Source of the DNA: Chloroflexota bacterium
GTDB lineage: Bacteria; Chloroflexota; Anaerolineae; J102
Assembly: GCA_024276255.1 (NCBI GenBank)
Contig: JAJRXO010000510.1
Location: 1-6,884 of the forward strand
Direction of reading: 5' to 3'
Length of the DNA stretch: 6,884 nucleotides
Part shown: positions 1 to 5,256 of the stretch, one piece after another
Position numbering within the stretch: position 1 is the stretch's first letter
Layout of the letters: each line of letters begins with the position of its first letter
Notes under the pieces: model-generated
What the model was told of the DNA's origin: nothing
Seen by the model: only the letters and a program-made list of their open reading frames with translations
Databases searched by the model: none
Program-made: the position numbers and the translations under genes

Positions 1-1
1 C

Positions 2-235
2 CATACCCCTGAGCCCAGCCACACTCCTGAGCCCACGGATACGCCTGAGCCCAGCCATACGCCCGAGCCCAGCCATACTCCGGAGCCTACGGACACCCCT
101 GAGCCCAGTCATACGCCCGAGCCCAGCCACACCCCCGAGCCCAGCCATACGCCTGAGCCCAGCCATACGCCTGAGCCCAGTCATACCCCCGAGCCCACGG
201 ACACACCTGAGCCCACGGGTACACCTGAACCCACT
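2..235 (+). repeat. 18-bp tandem repeat, 13 units, encoding x-T-P-E-P-S/T
   Basis: Thirteen consecutive 18-bp units run in frame without a break. At protein level, units 1-3 (HTPEPS, HTPEPT, DTPEPS) are repeated exactly by units 4-6, giving a 54-bp superunit at 2-55 and 56-109. Asp in position 1 occurs only after a unit ending in Thr. Many differences between units are synonymous third-position changes (ACC/ACT/ACG/ACA, CCT/CCC/CCG), so the peptide is better conserved than the DNA. The segment probably forms an extended, proline-stiffened stalk before the DUF5666-like domains. The left edge is cut by the window, so the full copy number is unknown. Confidence 0.95.
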
Positions 236-1729
236 CGCCCTCCGGTTACACCCGAACCCGGCGACAAGTTCAAATTCCGCGGCACCATTGAGGCCATGTC
301 TGCTGACCAGTGGACTGTAGGTGGCTACGATGTGCTGGTTGATCAGTCCACGGAGATCAAGGAAGACAACGGCCCCGCCACCGTGGGCGCAGTCGTCGAC
401 GTGGAAGCCGTCGCCCGCAACGATGGCAGTCTCTACGCCCGCGAGATCAAGGTGAAGGAAAGCAGCGAGGATCATGACAAGATCGAGTTCAAGGGCCTCA
501 TCGAAGCCATTAACGGCGACGTGTGGACCATTGCCGGCCGTGACGTCCTGGTCGATGCTGCCACCGAGATCAATGAGATGCACGGCACAGCCGAGGTGGG
601 CGTAGCTGTAGAGGTGAAAGCCGAACAGCTGGCCGATGGCAGCCTGCATGCATTGCGCATCAAGGTGGAATCGCCCTCCAGCCCCGACATGCCCGAGGTT
701 GAGTTTACGGGCGCCATCGAGAGCATGGGGGCCGATCAGTGGACCGTCGCTGGCCAGACCCTGCTCGTCGATGCCCGCACCCAGCTCGTAGCCGAACATG
801 GCCCCCTGGAAGTGGGCGCTGTGGTGGATGTGAAAGCCCGCCAGCAGCCAGACGGCAGCCTGTGGGCCGAACGTATTCGCAGCCGCAAGCCCGAAGACGC
901 CAATCGACCTGAGTTCGAATGGCGGGGCGCGGTGGAAACCATGAGCCCGGTGAGCTGGACCGTTGCCAGCCAGATCGTGCTCATCGACGCCGATACCATT
1001 ATCGATGAGACCGAGGGTCCGGCGGAGATCGGCGCCCAGGCCAAGGTCAATGCCGTGCAACTGGCCGATGGCTCGTTGCTGGCCCGCCGTATCCGCATCG
1101 AGAACGATGTCCCCGACAGCAACCGCATGGAATTCCGCGGCCCCATCGAGGCCATGTCGCCCGATGTGTGGACGGTGGCCGGTCAGCCCCTGCTGATTGA
1201 CGCCGGCACCGTTTTTGAAAACCTCGAACGGGCCGATCTCGGCGCAACAGCCGAGGTAAAGGCCCAGCGACAGGCCGATGGCAGCCTGTTGGCCCTCAAG
1301 ATATCGGTCGAAGGCAATCATGCCGACATGCTCAGCTCCGTGGAATGGAGCGGCCCCCTGGATGGCTGGGACGCCAGCGCCTGGGTGGTAGCCGGTCGGC
1401 AGGTACAGCTCAGCCCCACCACCCAGATTGAGGGCACGCCCCAGGCCAACGCCTATGTGGAAGTCCACGCCCGCCTGCAAAGCGACGGCAGTCTGGTTGC
1501 CACCCGACTGCGTGTGAAGAACAAAGCGCTTGAGGTCGAGTGGCAGGGCGCGGTGGAAAGCATCGCCCCTGACATGTGGCAGGTCGGTGGCCGCCAGGTC
1601 ATGGTCGATGCCCGCACTGTCTTCGATGAAAGCCGTGGCCCCCTGGATGTCGGCGTCTGGGTAGAGGTCAAGGCCATGCAACAGCCTGATGGCTCACTCA
1701 TCGCTCTACGAATCAAGGTGGAAAATTGA
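2..1729 (+). CDS. Repeat protein: Thr/Pro linker plus seven DUF5666-like domains (5' end missing)
   Basis: The reading frame is open from the left edge, so the true start lies outside the window; the in-frame ATG at 296 falls inside the first domain and is not the start. The visible 575 residues begin with 13 hexapeptides of the form x-T-P-E-P-S/T (residues 1-78), then a short Pro-rich joint. Seven tandem domains of 65-72 residues follow. Each shows a G-x-I/V-E start, a conserved Trp about 10 residues later, a V-x-G or V-A-G strand, V/I-D-x-x-T, mostly G-x-x-x-V-G, and a D-G-S-L-x-A-x-x-I/L end. That pattern matches the DUF5666 family, small beta-rich domains of unknown function common in secreted Chloroflexota proteins. 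No Cys is seen in the visible part. It overlaps the next gene at TGATG. By analogy with the product of 3455-5182, the missing N-terminus may carry a membrane anchor or DUF5667 region; this is inference. The function is unknown; a surface or envelope role is likely. Confidence 0.9.
   Translation, partial: HTPEPSHTPEPTDTPEPSHTPEPSHTPEPTDTPEPSHTPEPSHTPEPSHTPEPSHTPEPSHTPEPTDTPEPTGTPEPTRPPVTPEPGDKFKFRGTIEAMSADQWTVGGYDVLVDQSTEIKEDNGPATVGAVVDVEAVARNDGSLYAREIKVKESSEDHDKIEFKGLIEAINGDVWTIAGRDVLVDAATEINEMHGTAEVGVAVEVKAEQLADGSLHALRIKVESPSSPDMPEVEFTGAIESMGADQWTVAGQTLLVDARTQLVAEHGPLEVGAVVDVKARQQPDGSLWAERIRSRKPEDANRPEFEWRGAVETMSPVSWTVASQIVLIDADTIIDETEGPAEIGAQAKVNAVQLADGSLLARRIRIENDVPDSNRMEFRGPIEAMSPDVWTVAGQPLLIDAGTVFENLERADLGATAEVKAQRQADGSLLALKISVEGNHADMLSSVEWSGPLDGWDASAWVVAGRQVQLSPTTQIEGTPQANAYVEVHARLQSDGSLVATRLRVKNKALEVEWQGAVESIAPDMWQVGGRQVMVDARTVFDESRGPLDVGVWVEVKAMQQPDGSLIALRIKVEN
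269..1726 (+). repeat. Seven tandem DUF5666-like domain repeats
   Basis: Approximate unit starts are 269, 479, 695, 908, 1124, 1334 and 1529, with unit lengths of 70, 72, 71, 72, 70, 65 and 66 codons. The units have clearly diverged but keep the same Trp, V/I-D-x-x-T and D-G-S-L-x-A landmarks. Unit 6 is the outlier: it begins V-E-W-S-G-P-L-D, has L-S-P-T-T in place of V-D-x-x-T, and lacks the acidic-Gly-Pro loop before the next strand. The array arose by internal duplication and has drifted long enough that DNA identity is low, unlike the adjacent 18-bp repeats. Confidence 0.85.
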
Positions 1730-1731
1730 TG
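1714..1731 (+). promoter_or_regulatory. Ribosome binding site and stop/start overlap (TGATG)
   Basis: A purine-rich AAGGTGG (1714-1720) lies 8 nt before ATG 1729-1731, and the TGA stop of the upstream gene (1727-1729) shares one base with that ATG. This favours ATG 1729 over the TTG at 1726 and suggests translational coupling of the DUF5666-repeat protein and the propeller-like protein. Confidence 0.7.
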
Positions 1732-2838
1732 CAAGCTAAGGCGAATGTTTGGATGAAATCCACTCTGCGCACCTTTGTTTTGTTTCTGCTCGGTGCTGGT
1801 CTCGTGCTCGCCCTTTACCGGGGGGCCGAGGCCAGCCCTCTGCTCCTCTCGCCGGCCGGCGTTGATGCACGGCATCCCGAGATCGTCGTCAGCGCCGGCC
1901 AAAGCGTCCATGTCGTGTGGGAGCAGGATGGCGGCATCTGGCACCGCATGCGGCGCCAGGGCGTGTGGACGGCGCCCACACGCATTGTAGCCAGCGGCGA
2001 GCACCCTACCCTGGCGGCTGCGCCCAGCGGCGATATCGTGTATCTCGCCTGGTCTCAGGTCTTCGGTGACAATCTGGAGATATTTGCCAGTCGTTGGGAT
2101 GGTTCGTCCTGGTCAGTGGGGCAAAACGTCTCCAGCAACGATGGTGGCTCGGCCACGCCGGCGCTGGCAGTGGCGCCCACCGGCGATGTACATCTCCTGT
2201 GGTCCGACACCAGCAGCGGCAGCCCCATCCTCTATCATGCTGTATCCCCGGACGGCCTGGCATGGCCAGACGTCACCCCCCTTCCGGATCTGCGCGGCAG
2301 CAATCCCACCGCTGTGTTCGGCCCTGATGGCGCCCTCCACGTGGCCTGGCAATACCGGCCCAGCTTCAGCGAGAAGAACCGTATCTGGACCAGCTCGCTG
2401 CAGGGAACATGGCGTACGCCCGTGGCCCTGACAGATGGCAGTACCCATGCGCTTGCTCCCCGCCTGGCCGCGAATGCGACGCAAATGGCCCTGACCTGGC
2501 AGGAAGGCAGCAAGGTGCGGCTGGCTGAGTGGCGCAACAATGCCTGGCAGAGCTGGTTGATCGATAAAGGCCTGGGCGCGGATGTAGGTTTAACGCAAAA
2601 TGGCACCTTGTTGTGGACCTGGACGAGCAGTCAGGGCGTTCACTATCGCTTCTGGCATGGGGCCTGGTCATCTACCTATGACTGGGGGCAAAGCGCACAG
2701 AGCCGTGCCGATGCCCGCCTGGCGACCGCCGGCAACCAGACTTATGCGGTGTGGACGGAGAATGATGGCCAGAACTGGCAGGTCCTGTTCGATGAATTAT
2801 CGCCCGCCAATCTCTATATGCCGATTGTGCTCAGATGA
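1729..2838 (+). CDS. Secreted seven-repeat beta-propeller-like protein
   Basis: The product is 369 residues. Residues 1-14 are basic/polar, residues 15-29 are hydrophobic, and an A-E-A motif at 33-35 fits a Sec signal peptide cleaved before Ser36. The mature part contains about seven repeats of 37-51 residues, starting near residues 49, 91, 140, 191, 240, 282 and 325. The typical repeat is H/N-P-x-hydrophobic-A-x-x-P-x-G-x-hydrophobic-H-hydrophobic-x-W-x-(D/E), followed by a second strand ending in an aromatic-rich x-W. This resembles sialidase-like or other sugar/protein-binding propellers, and seven units would close one propeller. I see no clear catalytic set, so an enzymatic role is not supported and a binding role is more likely. 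The protein ends N-L-Y-M-P-I-V-L-R, like the short Y-L-P-hydrophobic tails I recall on secreted Chloroflexota proteins. ATG 1753 (Met9) is an alternative start that keeps the signal peptide. The gene is coupled to its upstream neighbour and sits 21 nt before the sigma gene. Confidence 0.87.
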   Translation: MQAKANVWMKSTLRTFVLFLLGAGLVLALYRGAEASPLLLSPAGVDARHPEIVVSAGQSVHVVWEQDGGIWHRMRRQGVWTAPTRIVASGEHPTLAAAPSGDIVYLAWSQVFGDNLEIFASRWDGSSWSVGQNVSSNDGGSATPALAVAPTGDVHLLWSDTSSGSPILYHAVSPDGLAWPDVTPLPDLRGSNPTAVFGPDGALHVAWQYRPSFSEKNRIWTSSLQGTWRTPVALTDGSTHALAPRLAANATQMALTWQEGSKVRLAEWRNNAWQSWLIDKGLGADVGLTQNGTLLWTWTSSQGVHYRFWHGAWSSTYDWGQSAQSRADARLATAGNQTYAVWTENDGQNWQVLFDELSPANLYMPIVLR

Positions 2839-2859
2839 TGAGGTAGCAGGCAGACAACA

Positions 2860-3462
2860 TTGCTGATTCTGACGCTGCTGCAATCCCTTGACGACTCAAT
2901 ACAATCTTCGGTTCCTGCAGATGAGGCCGAATTGGTGCGACGCGCCCAGCTTTTCGAGGAAGCTGCCTGGCAAATGATCTATGACCGCTATTACCCCCGG
3001 CTGTTTGGCTACCTGTATTACCGCGTTCGAGACCCCGATCTGGCGGAGGATCTCACGGCGCAGGTATTCGAGCGCGCGGTCAAGCATATCAGGCGGTATC
3101 GTCATAAGGGAAGCCTGGGCGCCTGGCTCAACCGCATCGCCCACAACCTGGCGCACGATGCATATCGCCGCCAGAAAGCTCGCCCTCCCTCACCCCTGGA
3201 GTTGAAAGAGGAATGGATCAGCGCGGACAGCGATCCGGCGGCGACCGCAATTCGCAACGAATCGCAACAATATCTGGCGCGCGCCCTGGACCGCCTCACA
3301 CCCGAACAGCGAGAAGTCATTCTATTGCGTTTCATAGCACGCCTATCAGCTCCCGAAATTGGACGCCGCCTGGGTAAAAGCCCAGGCGCCATCAAATCCT
3401 TGCAGCATCGCGCCCTGGCCGCCCTGCGCCGTGAACTGGAGGCCTTGCAGTATCATGGTTAG
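2860..3462 (+). CDS. ECF-family RNA polymerase sigma factor
   Basis: A 200-residue sigma-70 family protein with only regions 2 and 4, the ECF layout. Region 2 spans about 37-105: Y-D-R-Y-Y-P-R-L-F, then D-L-A-E-D-L-T-A-Q-V-F at 60-70 (core-binding helix), then G-S-L-G-A-W-L-N-R-I-A-H-N at 84-96 and D-A-Y-R-R at 100-104 (-10 recognition). Region 4 spans about 138-192: L-T-P-E-Q-R-E-V-I-L-L-R-F, then a helix-turn-helix through L-S-A-P-E-I-G-R-R-L-G-K-S-P-G-A-I-K-S (-35 recognition). The linker 106-137 is short and polar. No ATG is available; TTG 2860 is the first start codon after the in-frame TGA at 2839, with AGCAGG at 2845-2850 as a weak ribosome site. The GTG at 2935 would give a shorter protein that keeps both domains. 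The stop overlaps the next gene by 8 nt, the usual arrangement for a sigma factor and its membrane-bound regulator. Its target promoters are not known. Confidence 0.96.
   Translation: MLILTLLQSLDDSIQSSVPADEAELVRRAQLFEEAAWQMIYDRYYPRLFGYLYYRVRDPDLAEDLTAQVFERAVKHIRRYRHKGSLGAWLNRIAHNLAHDAYRRQKARPPSPLELKEEWISADSDPAATAIRNESQQYLARALDRLTPEQREVILLRFIARLSAPEIGRRLGKSPGAIKSLQHRALAALRRELEALQYHG
3438..3457 (+). promoter_or_regulatory. Ribosome binding site for the DUF5667-like gene, inside the sigma gene
   Basis: GGAGG at 3438-3442, within the last sigma codons, precedes ATG 3455-3457 by 12 nt. The spacing is somewhat long, but it decides the start: the frame is open further upstream, yet the earlier in-frame codons lie in sigma region 4 sequence and give no recognisable protein. 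The overlap (3455-3462) suggests coupled synthesis of the sigma factor and its partner. Confidence 0.6.
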
Positions 3463-5182
3463 TCGCGAGCAGCGTCTGGATGCTGCCATCGATCGCCTGC
3501 TGGCCGGAGAGCCGGTACGTGATCTCGATGCCGATCTGCAAGATCTGCTGGTTGCCGGCAGCGGCCTGTTGGCGGCTCCCATTCCGCCGCCGGCGCAGCA
3601 TGTCGCCCGGCAGCGCATGTTGGCGGCCGTGCGTACGGCGCAACAGCAACGATCGCTATTCGGTGGGTGGGGCAACCGCTGGATGTGGCAGCGCGGGTGG
3701 CCTCGCCTGCACCTGGCTCCCGTGCTGTCCTCGGCCGCGGTGCTTGTGGTCGTGCTGTTTATGGTATTGTTTTCTGGCAGCGCCTTGCCCGGCCAGCCTC
3801 TCTATCCCCTGAAACGCGGCACCGAGATCGCCCGCCTGCTGTTGTTGCGCACACCGGCCCAGAAGGTTGCATATTACATCCAGCTGGCCGACACCCGGTT
3901 GAGTGAGATGGAGCAGGTGCAGGCGCAGGGACTTTCTGTGCAGCGCGAGACCCTGTCTGCTTTTGGCTCAGCCTGGCAGGCAGCCCAGAACATCATGGGT
4001 GACCAGCAGGCCCCCTATCGCACCGCCGCCGCTGAACAGGGCCGGCGTTTGCGGCAGCTCGTGCCAACCCTGGCGCCGGACATGCAGATCGCGGCCCTGG
4101 GGTTCCTGGAGCAGCTTGATCGCATCGCCAGCAGCCCCATCCCCTCTCCTACTCCAACTCCCTCACCCGCTCCTTCCACGACGCTGCCGGCAATCACGCC
4201 GGCTGGAACCCCGCCCATCGCTGGCGAGGAGCCGATCGCAGCCACGGCCACGCCCACCATTCGGGTTGTTGCGGCTACCCCGACCCCCGCACAGACTCCG
4301 CATCCCGGCTCCTCACCCACCTTCACGCCTGTCCCCGCTCCCCGGTTCGACTCCACGCCCGACAATACGCCAACGCCTACCCCAACGCCAACAACGACCT
4401 CCTCAGACCGCGATACGGCAACGCCCACGCCAACCCCCAGCCCCACGTTTCCGCTCCCCTCCACACTGGTTACCAGCCCGACCATCACGCCCACACCCAC
4501 GCCTACACCTGAAGCGACTGCCACCGACACGCCCACGCCACATACGACAGGGACCGCTACCTCCACGCCTCACTCTACGGAAACCGCAACGCCTACGCCG
4601 CAATCGACGGCAACACCAACGCCCACCCCGACCCATACGCCAGAGCCCACCGAAACGCCCACGCCTTCTCATACGCCGGAACTCACCGAAACGCCGACGC
4701 CTTCTCATACGCCGGAACCAGGCGCCACAGTATCGCCGACGACCACGTCCACGCCAGCAGAGACGCCTGAGCCCACAGCTACACCCCATCCCACGCATCG
4801 CCCTGAGCCCACTGAGACGACTGAGCCCACGGAGACGCTGGAACCTACCGACACGCCGGAACCCACTGAACCGCCGGAGCCCACGCATACACCGACCCCC
4901 AGGTTCACGCCACCGCCCACGCCTCGCCCCACCATCACGCCCACCCCACGCAAGACGCCGGGCCCGACCCACACACCGCCAAAACCAACTCACACACCCG
5001 AACCCACGCATACGCCGCAGCCCAGCAAAACGCCGTCACCCACCGGGCCGCCTGCGGCAACCAGTACCCCGACCAGGCACCCCCGTCATACGGAAACGCC
5101 TGAGCCCACGGAAACGCCCGAGCATGGAGAAACCCCCGAGCCCACAGACACCCCCACGCCTGTAACCGGCTTCAGGGGATAG
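3455..5182 (+). CDS. Membrane-anchored DUF5667-like protein with long Thr/Pro tail; probable anti-sigma partner
   Basis: The product is 575 residues from ATG 3455. Residues 1-87 are soluble and contain no Cys; the L-D-A-A-I-D-R-L-L-A-G-E-P opening resembles heads of Chloroflexota ECF-associated regulators. There is no H-x3-C-x2-C zinc motif, so it is not a ZAS-type anti-sigma factor. Residues 88-107 form one strongly hydrophobic membrane segment. Just outside comes L-P-G-Q-P-L-Y-P-L-K-R-G-T-E (111-124), the hallmark I associate with DUF5667, then a helical region to about 225 rich in Q, A and L. Residues 227-575 are almost entirely Thr, Pro, Ser and Glu (T-P-T-P, then T-P-E-P-T), without recognisable fold. 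Membrane topology and the 8-nt overlap with the sigma gene suggest the head holds the sigma factor and the outside part senses or spans the envelope; this is inference. The tail ends V-T-G-F-R-G, with no DUF5666 domain after it. Confidence 0.9.
   Translation: MVSREQRLDAAIDRLLAGEPVRDLDADLQDLLVAGSGLLAAPIPPPAQHVARQRMLAAVRTAQQQRSLFGGWGNRWMWQRGWPRLHLAPVLSSAAVLVVVLFMVLFSGSALPGQPLYPLKRGTEIARLLLLRTPAQKVAYYIQLADTRLSEMEQVQAQGLSVQRETLSAFGSAWQAAQNIMGDQQAPYRTAAAEQGRRLRQLVPTLAPDMQIAALGFLEQLDRIASSPIPSPTPTPSPAPSTTLPAITPAGTPPIAGEEPIAATATPTIRVVAATPTPAQTPHPGSSPTFTPVPAPRFDSTPDNTPTPTPTPTTTSSDRDTATPTPTPSPTFPLPSTLVTSPTITPTPTPTPEATATDTPTPHTTGTATSTPHSTETATPTPQSTATPTPTPTHTPEPTETPTPSHTPELTETPTPSHTPEPGATVSPTTTSTPAETPEPTATPHPTHRPEPTETTEPTETLEPTDTPEPTEPPEPTHTPTPRFTPPPTPRPTITPTPRKTPGPTHTPPKPTHTPEPTHTPQPSKTPSPTGPPAATSTPTRHPRHTETPEPTETPEHGETPEPTDTPTPVTGFRG
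4133..5179 (+). repeat. Low-complexity Thr/Pro coding tract
   Basis: About 349 codons dominated by ACx and CCx. The first half is mainly T-P-T-P and T-P-T-S blocks; from about 4640 the hexapeptide x-T-P-E-P-T appears often, matching the repeat at 2-235. The coding strand is therefore C-rich and the opposite strand G-rich over about 1 kb. The tract creates long spurious open frames in other frames and on the minus strand. The protein segment is probably an extended, disordered stalk through the cell envelope. Confidence 0.93.
4648..4718 (+). repeat. 36-bp direct tandem duplication
   Basis: Bases 4648-4682 and 4684-4718 are the same 35-bp sequence with one mismatch (C at 4660, G at 4696), at a 36-bp offset, so the frame is kept. 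They encode two copies of T-E-T-P-T-P-S-H-T-P-E. The near identity contrasts with the rest of the tail and points to a recent slippage or recombination event that lengthened the stalk. Confidence 0.88.
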
Positions 5183-5219
5183 GCCGGGCGAGGGAACGGG
5201 GCCGCAAAAATCCTGCCAC

Positions 5220-5256
5220 TTGACCAGCCATGCCAGGTATGTATTACAATACATCC
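5220..5256 (+). promoter_or_regulatory. Candidate promoter with palindromic operator, possibly leaderless
   Basis: TTGACC (5220-5225) resembles a -35 box. TACAAT (5245-5250) is a good -10 box at 19-bp spacing; TATTAC (5242-5247) at 16 bp is the alternative. The 16-bp ATGTATTACAATACAT (5239-5254) is a perfect inverted repeat with 7-bp arms and an AC centre, covering the -10 region. A transcript starting about 7 bp after TACAAT would begin at or next to ATG 5257, and no Shine-Dalgarno is present. The AT-rich palindrome stands out in this GC-rich DNA and looks like a repressor site. The rest of the gap (5183-5219) shows only a weak 5-bp stem (5166-5170 with 5183-5187) without a T-run. Confidence 0.6.

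Noticed and set aside
2..235. CRISPR-like or satellite array
   Set aside because: The 18-bp units have no spacers, stay in frame and encode a regular hexapeptide continuous with the downstream domains.
472..1155. Minus-strand frames opposite the DUF5666 array (84 and 139 codons)
   Set aside because: They are repetitive antisense shadows of the domain repeats, with Ser/Thr/Ala-rich low-complexity translation.
1729..2838. Sialidase enzyme
   Set aside because: The repeats resemble sialidase-like propellers, but I could not identify the catalytic Arg triad, Tyr/Glu pair or convincing Asp boxes.
3359..3454. Upstream extension of the DUF5667-like protein to an earlier in-frame start
   Set aside because: The extra 32 residues come from an alternative reading of sigma region 4. 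ATG 3455 has GGAGG upstream and starts a sensible soluble head.
4015..5011. Long minus-strand open frames (183, 202 and 89 codons) rich in Gly, Val or Arg
   Set aside because: They are mirror images of the Thr/Pro codon repeat on the + strand (ACG-CCC read backwards gives Gly/Val or Gly/Arg runs) and have no recognisable domain.
3903..5165. 420-codon + strand frame rich in Pro and Arg
   Set aside because: It is an out-of-frame reading of the Thr/Pro tail and the end of the DUF5667-like region; the real frame has a membrane segment and a family hallmark.
5166..5187. Possible terminator hairpin after the DUF5667-like gene
   Set aside because: The stem is only 5 bp (CCGGC/GCCGG) with a 12-nt loop, and no T-run follows on the + strand.
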